10,449 bases of DNA from Saccoglossus kowalevskii (GCF_000003605.2 NW_003149765.1:1446185-1456633), one strand, 5' to 3'. Shown: positions 1 to 8,614, counted from the first letter of the stretch. Notes: generated from the letters alone by a model not told the origin. A program made the numbers and translations.

Positions 1-1684
1 TCATGACAAGGATATTATCCGTATCTTAAATTAAAAACATCATATATTGGTTATAATGGGTCACTTTTTGTCGGCCTCAATTATTACATAAATCTGGTTG
101 TTAATAGGTGTTAAAAAATGTAATTTATCTTCAACATTGTGTTCTATGGAATCGTTCTAAAAATAGCAATTTTTGAAAAATATTAAGTTTCTCAACAAAA
201 ATGCTATTTTATTTTGCCATGGGACAATAGTTTCATTATTGTACATAGCAAACCAATGAACATTGTCATGCCATTTATGACAATTTTCCCAAAAATTATG
301 AATAGGCTTCTATCTTAATTAAAATAAGTCATTTATGTTAGTGCATATGGTTCTATTAGAGCAAATCCGCTATTATATCTTGTTACACTGACATTCCAAT
401 AAATTCAAAACATCTGGCATAGCACCATTGTTCTACTTATGACGATCATTTATGATTTTCATTCATTGTAGTTTTGAAAATGAAAGGATTATTTGTATTC
501 CGATATATCATTCTATGTGTGGATTATTCACTGAAATCCAACGATTGACTTTAAATATTGGTATACAGAGTCAGCTGTCTAGGCCCTTAGATCTTGAAAA
601 TAAGTCCATGGGACTCATCATTTCAGTAAAGACAAATACACTACAGACAGGTGGCCAATAGGTTTTTTTCGTTCAACTACGAGATCTCGCATATTCTGTG
701 AAAGACGCTGGCCAGACATCTGCCGCAAAAATCGAATGATTTGATTTTGAACTTGTATTCCTTTTTTAAAACAGCAATATTGTGTTTAGATACCCTTACT
801 TCATTGAAATCGACCATCATAAAAATGTTACAACACATTATTAAGCGTGGAAATATCCCCCAAAATATTTTCGTGTTTGTCAAATCCCACGCAATGTTAG
901 ACACCACTACGTTACTATAACTTTTGTTTGTCCTGTATTTATGTTCGAATTCACGCATAACACAGGATGCCGCAGTAAACGAAAAATGACCTGATACACT
1001 GCATAATAATATATCTTTCTAAAATACACATTGAAATATAAAATCCTACAACAATACTGATATTGCTTATCATTGAGAAAGAATCTGCCCACTGCTACAA
1101 GATTATCTGCTATTGATAGTTCCAAAAAAATACTTTGATAATAATAAATAATTTTTAACTACACTGAAGTCATGTAAGGTGGGTACGTTATAAATGAACC
1201 AACACATTTAACTTCTCAGAGCTTTTACCAATAACAATCTAACCATTCTGACTAACTTTCCAGCACACTGCTATGTTAGTGCTCACTGCTTTTTTCCCCA
1301 GTCATTCACATGCTGAATTGAAGTATAAAATCATAGACTCCATGTTCGTATGGTCTATGATAAGACTAATAAATCCCCTACAGTGCCAAATTGGATTCAG
1401 AGTAGATTCAATAATTTTACTTGTGCCTCTAGATCTCATACAATCGGCTTCTTTTTCAATATGGTATTTTTTGCATAATACTGTTATAGCATACCACATT
1501 TGCTGTTATTTATAAAAATGCACATCCAAAATTATGTCACTGCTACACTGCATTATGGGATATACCGGTATGTACGAGTAGCGTTGGATTTAGCGGTGCA
1601 TACCAGTTACACTGCAATCTTAATCCATTCCAGAATAGTACGTGCAAATTAGTGTTTAGAAGCTAAAGCAATAAAATTACTCAC
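1..1684 (-). other. TRABD first coding intron (5' part), no gene seen
   Basis: This AT-rich stretch lies downstream of the TRABD splice donor on the minus strand and is read as that gene's intron. I looked on the minus strand for the next TRABD block, the hydrophobic segment ending in V-E-L-C that follows the GTAHFS region in the family. I did not find it, so the intron probably runs off the left edge. Short open frames here (for example 677-958 and 1302-1499 minus, 1273-1515 plus) show no recognisable domain and look random. A 10-bp palindrome with core TACCGGTA lies at 1562-1571. No tRNA or obvious transposon ends were seen. Confidence 0.6.
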
Positions 1685-2161
1685 CTTTTCCACATCTTGT
1701 TGACTGCTTTCACTGAAGTGGGCTGTACCTACTATGAACACTTTACAACCATGCTCTGTAGTAAGAGTCGTCACAGTTTCTGGTAGGTCAGGATTTGAAG
1801 GCCGCCTTTGTCTGAGACCCATATGCCAGGCTCCTGGATCGCCACCCAATTCGGCATCACTTTCCTCCCCAGTACTGTAATCTTCATCCTCATCACTTGC
1901 ATTACCATCGTTACTGCCATCATCATCATCATCATCTTCTTCATCTAGATCAGATTCATTATCTTCATAATTATTATCCATCTCATCATTATTTTGTAAA
2001 TCGTTTAACTGTTCAGCAGTTTCCTCCTTACTCACAACATCTGATGATGCAATGTCTGATTCTAGTGTCTCATCATTTCCTCCATGGTTGAGAATTTCAT
2101 TTGTTTCAACTTCAGCTTCATTTTCTATATTCCCATCAGTGTACTTCTCTTCGTTGTTCAT
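1685..2161 (-). CDS. TRABD: TraB domain-containing protein (TRABD), first coding exon, N-terminal 159 residues
   Basis: The ATG is at 2161 and the exon ends at 1685, followed on the minus strand by the donor AAG|GTGAGT. The 477 bases encode 159 residues and end in phase 0. Residues 1-112 are low-complexity and acidic, with an Asp run at 76-81 encoded by a GAT-type triplet tract. From about residue 113 the family-conserved block begins: an M-x-L-x-x-R-R stretch, then P-D-L-P-E-T-V-T-T-L, then the V-F-I-V-G-T-A-H-F-S motif at 141-150. This closely resembles animal TRABD as I remember it. The G-x-x-H motif (G145 to H148) is the signature of the TraB/Tiki superfamily, in which the histidine is thought to bind metal. 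Family members include membrane-anchored proteins linked to mitochondria and the secreted-side Tiki proteases; TRABD's own biochemical role is poorly established. The rest of the TraB domain and any C-terminal membrane segment lie outside the window. The start has a purine at -3 (G). The neighbour is a head-to-head LRR gene. Confidence 0.92.
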
Positions 2162-2176
2162 TTCCTTTTAAGTACG
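2162..2176 (-). other. TRABD: TRABD 5' UTR segment and splice acceptor
   Basis: On the minus strand a pyrimidine tract ending in TTTTCAG finishes at 2177, immediately followed by 15 bases and the ATG. This is a good 3' splice site, so the coding exon is most likely 1685-2176 and an upstream non-coding exon exists. The candidate intron lies between 2177 and one of two donors near 2362 or 2386. Confidence 0.7.
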
Positions 2177-2362
2177 CTGAAAACAGAACAAAATCAAATC
2201 ATAGGTAGATCACACTCTTCCGTGTTTTAATAAAGGAATTTATGTGAGACACATCAACAAATATCAATTTTAAATAATGCTGTTAAAAAGAATCAAAATG
2301 CAAATTGTTTGCCAGTCTCAGATTTTGATAATAGCTCTAGGAAAATCTTGCATAGTACATAC

Positions 2363-2690
2363 CACTTTTATTAGGCACTAACTCACTCCGTCGATGCACT
2401 GAACTAAAGCACAGGCAATTGGGATCGACTTCGGTTATCACCCGACGTACCGCCGACAGACAACTTTTCAGGAGCAATTTCTTCGACTTCACGATGATTT
2501 GGTTTCGTTTAACTATGTCTATGGAAAGGTTAGTTGGGCACGTGAACGGTGTGAATAAGATAGGGGGTAATTTAAATAGACTCACTTGTAATATCGACAG
2601 AAATACACCAAACAGCTGTTGTGGTACAACGAGAGTAAATTTATATCGACTTGCCAACGCGGAATCACAACGATGAACTTTCAACCGAGT
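2363..2690 (-). other. TRABD: Putative TRABD non-coding first exon (boundaries uncertain)
   Basis: Two minus-strand donor candidates can splice to the acceptor at 2177. One is GTG|GTATGT with the exon ending at 2363. The other is GGA|GTGAGT with the exon ending at 2387. The upstream limit is a guess, placed near the CRE/E-box. A 145-codon open frame crosses this stretch (2774 to 2337, minus). It is out of frame with the TRABD ATG through either donor and has no recognisable domain, so I do not treat it as coding. Confidence 0.35.
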
Positions 2691-2705
2691 GACGTCATCA
2701 CGTGA
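2690..2705. promoter_or_regulatory. Perfect CRE (TGACGTCA) abutting a TCACGTGA E-box
   Basis: TGACGTCA at 2690-2697 is the full palindromic cAMP-response element bound by CREB/ATF bZIP proteins. TCACGTGA at 2698-2705 is a palindromic E-box of the USF/MITF/TFEB type. The two 8-bp palindromes touch with no spacer. Both are CpG-containing sites typical of proximal promoters, and the position between the divergent genes fits. Occupancy is not shown by sequence alone. Confidence 0.6.
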
Positions 2706-2738
2706 CGCATTTAACCTACGACCTCGCTTGACAGAATG

Positions 2739-2747
2739 AAAATGGCG
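2739..2747 (+). promoter_or_regulatory. YY1-like site AAAATGGCG
   Basis: AAAATGGCG matches the core (AAnATGGCG) of the YY1 element often found just downstream of transcription starts in CpG promoters. Here it is oriented towards the LRR gene and lies 34 bases beyond the CRE/E-box pair. If it works in the usual way, the LRR transcript starts close by. Confidence 0.35.
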
Positions 2748-2779
2748 TGAAATGATCGAGCTGGTCGATGTCAACAGCT

Positions 2780-2904
2780 GGTATTTTGTTTACCACGTTT
2801 TAATTGCGTTTTCTCTAGATTTCTAGCGTAGTGTGCCGTAGAAGATGCAACTAGCGGTCATACTTGCTTAATACTTAGCGTACAAGTAGTTTAAACCTTG
2901 TTTG
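2780..2904 (+). other. Putative non-coding first exon of the LRR gene, ending in a splice donor
   Basis: A strong donor, TTTG|GTAAGT, lies at 2904/2905. It pairs naturally with the acceptor at 4406-4407 in front of the LRR start codon, giving an intron of about 1.5 kb. The donor motif is seen directly; the left boundary near 2780 is a guess based on the promoter motifs upstream. Confidence 0.45.
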
Positions 2905-4407
2905 GTAAGTCAGAAAGTTTCGTACATCATCGGCGAGTACGTGCCTCGGACGGGCGATCATCAAGTTTTAATTGGTGAACCCGATAAATTAGTATTCATT
3001 GTTTTCGGATTTACCGATGTTATCGTCAATAAAACTGTAATATTATGTTTTAACGTTATCGTAATTTACTTTTTTGGCTATTTTGCGTCTAGCACCGCGA
3101 TTAAGTGACACACCCCTGTAAATTGTCCCTTCCCTAGAACAAGACGTTGAACGTGGCCGGCCACAGTCGCCCTCATTGACGATCATTGTCAAAGTTCAAT
3201 GATGTTGTGACTGGCGTTTTTAACATGTGTCAATTTTTTTTTATTTTTTGGATTCTAGTTAATACTTAAATCCTTCTGTTTTTGTTCTATCTCATTATTA
3301 TTTGTTGTTATTTATTTTTTATTTATTACGTTATGTGAAAGTCATCTCCAATAGAAGTTGTAAACCAATAGTTACCTGTATTCACGGTCCTGAGGAACAG
3401 TGCTGTATTGTATACCAGATCGCTAAATACAACTTATTATGACCATAGACACACCTCTGTCATGTACATAATACATGTAGCATGCAATACTAATGGAGCA
3501 AATACATTTAAAACAAAAAATAATAAGATAATTTTTTTTAGGTCAGTGGTAAACATGCATGCCAATGTGAAGTGGTTGTATTTTTTTTCATTTCAGCATG
3601 AGTAGTCCCAGTCCTGTAAGTTTGATCACAGGTCATGTTTTCTTTGCATGTTTGCTACCTGATTTGTTAATGTGTAATTATTGTGGTTCAAAGTCTGCTT
3701 AAAGCGATTGCCGGCAAATGTAATGTACAATAAACGTACAATAGGTGACTTAAGCTGAGAAATCACGCCATCCAGAATAACAGAATAATATTGCGACATC
3801 ACATTCAATGAAAAATTACTCAGTAGAACTATTTACACATATTTTATTTGTTATCAACAACACAAATTTGTTTGTGTCTGGATAAATGAGTATGAACTAC
3901 CGGTAGTATCTTGAATTTAAAATATTTTTTTAATATCACAATTTATTAGCCTGACATTTATATGATGACGCTTTGTACTTTGGACCGGCGTTTTCATCTG
4001 TTGCATTTCATTTGCATAATAGTGGAATAATATTGCATCATCACGCATGTATTCAAAGGGAATTAGCCGCCACACCATGGAAATCACATCCTTCTTTAAC
4101 ACTGTATATGTATTAGAGTCTTTAAACTGCTGTCTATTTCTGTTATTATTTCCGACTGGACGCCAGTAAAATAACGTAAATATTGACATTCGTGACATAT
4201 AAACCGAAAAATAATATAGTTTGCTGAACTTTGAGTCGTGGTACAAGGTTCAAGTGTTTCATTGCCGTATAGCGAGACTTTCCTGTTTGTACAACACAAT
4301 AATCATGCAACGCTAATAGCAAGTAGAAGTTTCAGTAATCTCGTATTTTCGAAGTATAGTTTTTTTTTTTAACAATTTAATGAATTTGATGTTCTTTTAT
4401 TTTTTAG
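2905..4407 (+). other. LRR gene 5' UTR intron, no gene seen
   Basis: This interval is bounded by GTAAGT at 2905 and a T-rich tract ending in TTTTTTAG at 4407. It contains T-runs, a 12-bp palindrome GTGGCCGGCCAC at 3153-3164 and another, ACTACCGGTAGT, at 3896-3907. Short open frames on both strands (3408-3605 plus, 3626-3808 and 3917-4246 minus) have no recognisable domain. A short imperfect direct repeat around GAATAATATTGC occurs near 3783 and 4025. Nothing else stands out. Confidence 0.5.
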
Positions 4408-4441
4408 ATAAGTCAGAGGACGTAGATAGAAAGATATCAAC
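4408..4441 (+). other. LRR gene 5' UTR segment after splice acceptor
   Basis: The acceptor TTTATTTTTTAG precedes this 34-base leader. An in-frame TAG at 4427-4429 lies five codons before the ATG, so the coding sequence cannot extend upstream in this exon. The start context is A at -3 and G at +4, a strong Kozak match. Confidence 0.7.
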
Positions 4442-4540
4442 ATGGGGAATGTCGAAATGCATGATTTCGTTCCTGTTAGGGATGACGAAAGAAAAGAGTT
4501 GAATTTAAGTCGGAGATTAAATCCTCAACTCTATGAGCAG
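4442..4540 (+). CDS. LRR protein, first coding exon (residues 1-33)
   Basis: The exon encodes 33 residues from the ATG at 4442 to GAGCAG|GTAATG, ending in phase 0. The peptide begins M-G-N and is charged (D-D-E-R-K-E at 14-19). It leads through N-L-S-R-R-L-N-P-Q-L-Y-E-Q into the next exon, which also starts in phase 0 with CAT. Three things support it: an acceptor with a pyrimidine tract, an in-frame upstream stop with a strong Kozak start, and matching intron phase with the unmistakable LRR exon 4.1 kb downstream. Gly2 could allow N-myristoylation, but the later positions are not a good match, so this is weak. I do not recognise the family from this peptide. The main risk is that it belongs to a different transcript. 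Confidence 0.65.
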
Positions 4541-4973
4541 GTAATGTAAATTTCTATAAGTTCTTTTTATGCGCTTCCTTGCAAGATGGCATGCATTATT
4601 AGTATGCTCTTTATTTTTACTTGTACACATGTATAAGTATTGAGGTTCCATTGCCAGTACACTTAGGTGAAATACCTGGCTAAACTGAACACTCTTGAGT
4701 CTGAGAATGTATGCTACTGCTTTTTAATTTTGATATAAGTATGGAGTTATACAATGATTTAAATGAATTTTATTGTTTTGTCTCACAGTATTGCTTATTT
4801 CACTTCATGGAATTTTTTCAAGTCAGGTTTGTTACAAAATCCAAATTTCAGTATTATGAATATTGTTTTTAATAGACAAATCACATTTTAGTTTGTTGGC
4901 AACTACCCCTAGTCTGGTGACAGGTGTTTTTACAAATAGCTTCTGATAATATAATAAAATAATCAATATACCC

Positions 4974-4998
4974 GATATTATTGATATTATTGATATTA
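4974..4998. repeat. Short 9-bp tandem repeat (GATATTATT, about 2.7 copies)
   Basis: GATATTATT is repeated nearly three times without change. This is an ordinary AT-rich microsatellite-like run within the intron. Confidence 0.7.
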
Positions 4999-5096
4999 AG
5001 GTTAAGGGGAACTTGGTTGGGTGTTCATACTTTATATAATTCCACATCTTTTTTTTTTTTACTTATTTATCTTTTGCAGTGTAATTTACAATCTAA

Positions 5097-5607
5097 AACT
5101 AACACCTAGACTAGCTCAGGTTCTCATAGCAGAGAATATTGCAACTAACACCTAGACTAGCTCAGGTTCTCATAGCAGAGAATATTGCAACTAACACCTA
5201 GACTAGCTCAGGTTCTCATAGCAGAGAATATTGCAACTAACACCTAGACTAGCTCAGGTTCTCATAGCAGAGAATATTGCAACTAACACCTAGACTAGCT
5301 CAGGTTCTCATAGCAGAGAATATTGCAACTAACACCTAGACTAGCTCAGGTTCTCATAGCAGAGAATATTGCAACTAACACCTAGACTAGCTCAGGTTCT
5401 CATAGCAGAGAATATTGCAACTAACACCTAGACTAGCTCAGGTTCTCATAGCAGAAAATATTGCAACTAACACCTAGACTAGCTCAGGTTCTCATAGCAG
5501 AGAATATTGCAACTAACACCTAGACTAGCTCAGGTTCTCATAGCAGAGAATATTGCAACTAACACCTAGACTAGCTCAGGTTCTCATAGCAGAGAATATT
5601 GCAACTA
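5097..5607. repeat. 46-bp minisatellite, 11 near-identical copies
   Basis: Unit starts fall at 5101, 5147, 5193, 5239, 5285, 5331, 5377, 5423, 5469, 5515 and 5561, exactly 46 bases apart, with a few matching flanking bases. Only one substitution was found in the whole block: G to A at 5456 in the eighth copy. The unit contains CTAGACTAG, a 4-1-4 dyad, and has stop codons (TAA, TAG), so it is non-coding in the sense direction. Such uniformity implies very recent expansion or homogenisation. The copy number in the genome may differ from that in the assembly. Confidence 0.97.
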
Positions 5608-5705
5608 TCCCACATTGTTTGCTGATGCTGTTTATTTCTTTTCATTTTGGCGATTCATGGAGGCTTTAGCAGGCAATGTGTTAATCCACTGACTATCTGA
5701 TTATA

Positions 5706-5850
5706 AAACTGAAGTGAATTCAGTGAAAATATAATCCAGTGAATATACCTTATGGAACTGAAGTGAATTCAGTGAAAATAAAATCCAGTGAATATACCTT
5801 ATGGAACTGAAGTGAATTCAGTGAAAATAAAATCCAGTGAATATACCTTT
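5706..5850. repeat. 49-bp tandem repeat, three copies
   Basis: The phrase ACTGAAGTGAATTCAGTG recurs at 49-base spacing, with the shared C of ACTG at 5709, 5758 and 5807. Copies two and three are identical over most of their length; copy one differs by a few bases (AAAATATAAT against AAAATAAAAT). The unit includes the palindrome TGAATTCA. It is unrelated by eye to the 46-bp and 30-bp blocks on either side. Confidence 0.93.
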
Positions 5851-6360
5851 TTCCCTGTATTTCACATTCAACTCATCTTGTATTTGGACCATTCCTACAC
5901 TACGGTAGATATTTCCTACACAAATAACATTTGTTTAAAATGATATCAGAAATCATTATTGCATCATGTGATTAATTATTTATGAGATATTCAATTAAAA
6001 GAAACAAATGAAAATGCTACTGTTGTATCATTATAATGATTTTACAAGGGCTTTGTTCAATGTTGTAAACTTCTTTTGAATTCACAGCAAAGTAACGCAT
6101 TTTGGTGGAAAATGTCCCATCGCCTTAACGATTGACGTGCTGAGCATTCTCTGGTTATGTCAGTTCTGTTTTTAGCAAGTTTTTGCAAATGTTGGCAAAT
6201 TCTATTGTGATGACAATTTTGTTTCATTTTGTATTACATATATTCATTTCTAGCCTTACCATTGGGGTAAAAGATATGTGTTTTTGTTTTGACCAGAAGT
6301 TAAAAAGATTTTGAAAAATATTTGGTAGGAAGTATGCAGATGATTCAGAGTACTTTTCTT

Positions 6361-7055
6361 TGTCACAATGTGTCAAAATGGAGGTGGATTGGTCACAATG
6401 TGTCAAAATGGAGGTGAATTGGTCACAATGTGTCAAAATGGAGGTGGATTGGTCACAATGTGTCAAAATGGAGGTGGATTGGTCACAATGTGTCAAAATG
6501 GAGGTGGATTGGTCACAATGTGTCAAAATGGAGGTGGATTGGTCACAATGTGTCAAATGGAGGTGGATTGGTCACAATGTGTCAAAACGGAGGTGGATTG
6601 GTCACAATGTGTCAAAACGGAGGTGGATTGGTCACAATGTGTCAAAATGGAGGTGGATTGGTCACAATGTGTCAAAATGGAGGTGGATTGGTCACAATGT
6701 GTCAAAATGGAGGTGGATTGGTCACAATGTGTCAAAACGGAGGTGGATTGGTCACAATGTGTCAAAACGGAGGTGGATTGGTCACAATGTGTCAAAACGG
6801 AGGTGGATTGGTCACAATGTGTCAAAATGGAGGTGGATTGGTCACAATGTGTCAAAATGGGGGTGGATTGGTCACAATGTGTCAAAATGGAGGTGGATTG
6901 GTCACAATGTGTCAAAACGGAGGTGGATTGGTCACAATGTGTCAAAATGGAGGTGGATTGGTCACAATGTGTCAAAACGGAGGTGGATTGGTCACAATGT
7001 GTCAAAATGGAGGTGGATTGGTCACAATGTGTCAAAATGGAGGTGGATTGGTCAC
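6361..7055. repeat. 30-bp minisatellite, 23 copies, with a GGAGGTGGATTGG quadruplex-type motif
   Basis: The unit is 30 bases and runs GGTCACAATG-TGTCAAAATG-GAGGTGGATT. There are 23 copies plus a partial GGTCAC. Variants seen are AAAACGG in place of AAAATGG in copies 8, 9, 13, 14, 15, 19 and 21; GGTGAATT in copy 2; a G-run variant in copy 17; and a one-base deletion in copy 7 (about 6556). Because 30 is divisible by three and the unit has few stops, long open frames exist in all three plus frames and one minus frame, giving 10-residue peptide repeats. The deletion shifts those frames without consequence, and the block lies inside an intron, so I regard it as non-coding. The plus strand is G-rich and carries a two-tetrad quadruplex consensus in nearly every unit. 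Confidence 0.97.
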
Positions 7056-7935
7056 TATTTGCATTGCCAATGGTACAACACCTGTTGGTAAACTTTTCTG
7101 TTCAATTTCGTCAAATTTATTTCGTTATTTTTCAGTGAAAATGTTAATCCCTTCTCTTTTCCACAAATATTTGCAACCAATGAGAACTAACAAGAATACT
7201 GGTAATATCTAACTTGCGTTGCTATGGAATTGATGAGTACAGTAGATAAGATTAGTGCACCATAAATCACTATATTTAGTTTATAGAATGTGCAAATATT
7301 TGTATATATTGTACAGAGAGATTGTTAGATTTATAAATAAACGAATTGACGTCTTATTAATTTTATAAATTCCATCATGCAAATTAAATTTATTACATTT
7401 GATTTGGACAATATTTGTGCCACAGTACCCATAATGTTGAAATGTATCAGAAATGTATCAAAAAAACAAAACATGCATGTATTCATTATTATCAAAATAA
7501 GTCATATTTTAATGATCCATAATGGTTTATGTGAGTTTTTATGAAAGATGTACTTTTATTAGAGCTAATATGGTAATTATTTTGTCATGTTTTTCAATTA
7601 GTGGTACATTGTAAATTGTTCTCGATCATTATCTTCTAAAAAAAAAAAAAATGGTGACATTCAGTATCAGAATGTTTCTGTAAAATAGGGTGTTGTTGAG
7701 TAAAGTCCCTGAATTAAGATTTCTGTTTTTGTTTTGTGTTCAGAGGAGCTCTTGACTATTTTAGCAAGTGAATTAAACTAGGTCACCAAAATGCATGGCA
7801 GTATACAGTATTTTTTGTCATGGTCTTTACCGGTAAGTCATGATGGAAATGTGTCTTTAGCTCCACTGTTGACTTTGACGAGCAGAGCTTATCATATGAG
7901 TGATTGTCCGGTGTCGCCCGTGTCAACTTTGTACT

Positions 7936-8364
7936 TTTTCGACTTCTTCTTGAAAACTACAATTCTTATTGCTTTGATACTTGTGTATATGTACCTTGGA
8001 CTGACCTCTCTTAGATTTGTTCTTTTCATTTCATTTCATTTTAATTTTGATGAATATTTTTGTCATTTTTTTGTAAAAAGTGATATTTTCGACTTCTTGT
8101 TAAAAACCACAAGTCTGATTGGTATTATACAAATAGGAACTACAGGTTGACCTCTCTCAGATATGTTCATTTTGTGATGGTATCTTCAATTCTCTAATTT
8201 TAATGAATATTTTTGACATTTTTGATAAAAAGTGATTTTTTCGACTTCTTGTTAAAAAACGCAAGTCCGATTGCTTTGATACTATACATATAAGTACTAC
8301 ATGTGGGCCGTTTTTCATATTTGTTCATTTCGTAATGATATCTTCAGTTCTTTAATTGAAATGT
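7936..8364. repeat. Diverged tandem repeat of about 151 bp, three copies
   Basis: Three successive segments share the landmarks TTTTCGACTTCTT, then AAAACnACAA or similar, then ATTGCTTTGATACT, then (in copies 1 and 2) GACCTCTCT, then TTTGTTCATTT, then TTAATGAATATTTTT. They start at about 7936, 8086 and 8238, so the spacing is 150 and 152 bases. Copies are clearly related but differ at many sites and by small indels, so this duplication is much older than the minisatellites to its left. It may be part of a dispersed repeat family, which a genome search would show. Confidence 0.8.
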
Positions 8365-8377
8365 GCATTGCTAACAG

Positions 8378-8614
8378 GGAGCTATCTCAGCCGAGAGGCT
8401 GCTTGTTTTTTGTAGTGATGAGTGTAAATCAGAACAGGGCATTACAAATCCTAGGGTTGTAATTGAAAATCTATCATCAAACCTATCCTCAGTACCCAGC
8501 CAGTCTGCTCTTGTGATTTTATGGCCGAATGTCTCAGGAAATAGTTCAACATATACCGGTACTATTGAGGGCAGTATAAATACCGATAGGTGGAAATTAA
8601 GTCTTTCTTGGTAA
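8378..8614 (+). other. GC-richer segment open on both strands inside the LRR intron (possible exon or relic)
   Basis: After CTAACAG at 8371-8377, a possible acceptor, the plus frame is open for 78 codons to a TAA at 8612-8614. It is rich in Ser/Asn, with several N-x-S/T sequons. A minus frame is also open from 8643 to 8371. Base composition is less AT-rich than the neighbouring intron. A weak donor (TTG|GTAATT at 8610/8611) would give a 233-base exon. That is not a multiple of three and would break the phase-0 to phase-0 join of the flanking LRR exons, and it would leave an intron of only 58 bases. I therefore do not call it coding. No domain recognised. Confidence 0.25.

Larger units (their letters stand above)
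2380..2960. promoter_or_regulatory. CpG-rich bidirectional promoter region between TRABD and the LRR gene
   Basis: By eye this is the stretch of the window densest in CG dinucleotides, in otherwise AT-rich, CpG-poor DNA. It lies between two divergently oriented genes whose first coding exons both begin with a splice acceptor, so both transcripts should start near here. Inside it are the CRE/E-box pair at 2690-2705, a YY1-like AAAATGGCG at 2739-2747 and an E-box CAGCTG at 2775-2780. No clear TATA box was identified. The assignment as a shared promoter is inference from gene layout and composition. Confidence 0.55.

Noticed and set aside
452-1515. Several short ORFs on both strands in the TRABD intron
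   Set aside because: All are under 95 codons, overlap each other on opposite strands, show no conserved motif, and none matches the next expected TRABD block.
2337-2774. 145-codon minus-strand ORF upstream of TRABD as a possible N-terminal extension
   Set aside because: Through either candidate donor (exon end at 2363 or 2387) it joins the TRABD exon out of frame. It has no recognisable domain and overlaps the promoter motifs.
3783-4043. Two similar segments around GAATAATATTGC..CATCAC (near 3783 and 4025)
   Set aside because: The match is only about 20 bases, AT-rich and imperfect, with no surrounding similarity. Too weak to call a repeat family or element ends.
6361-7055. CACAATG in each 30-bp unit as a clustered SOX-type binding array
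   Set aside because: The ACAATG core fits but the first base departs from the consensus, and the repetition follows from unit copying rather than selection for sites. There is not enough to claim function.
6360-7212. Long plus-strand ORFs of 243-260 codons with 10-residue peptide repeats, and minus-strand ORFs of 110-160 codons over the same block
   Set aside because: They arise because a 30-base unit with few stops stays open in several frames at once. The block sits inside an intron, a one-base deletion in copy 7 switches the frame with no compensation, and no start, splice or domain evidence supports translation.
7791-8150. 119-codon plus ORF starting at ATGCATGGC
   Set aside because: It runs into the diverged 151-bp repeat, is hydrophobic mainly because of T-rich sequence, and has no codon or domain signal. 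Best explained as chance in the intron.
5097-8364. CRISPR-like array
   Set aside because: The blocks are direct tandem repeats without unique spacers, in a eukaryotic intron, with no cas genes.
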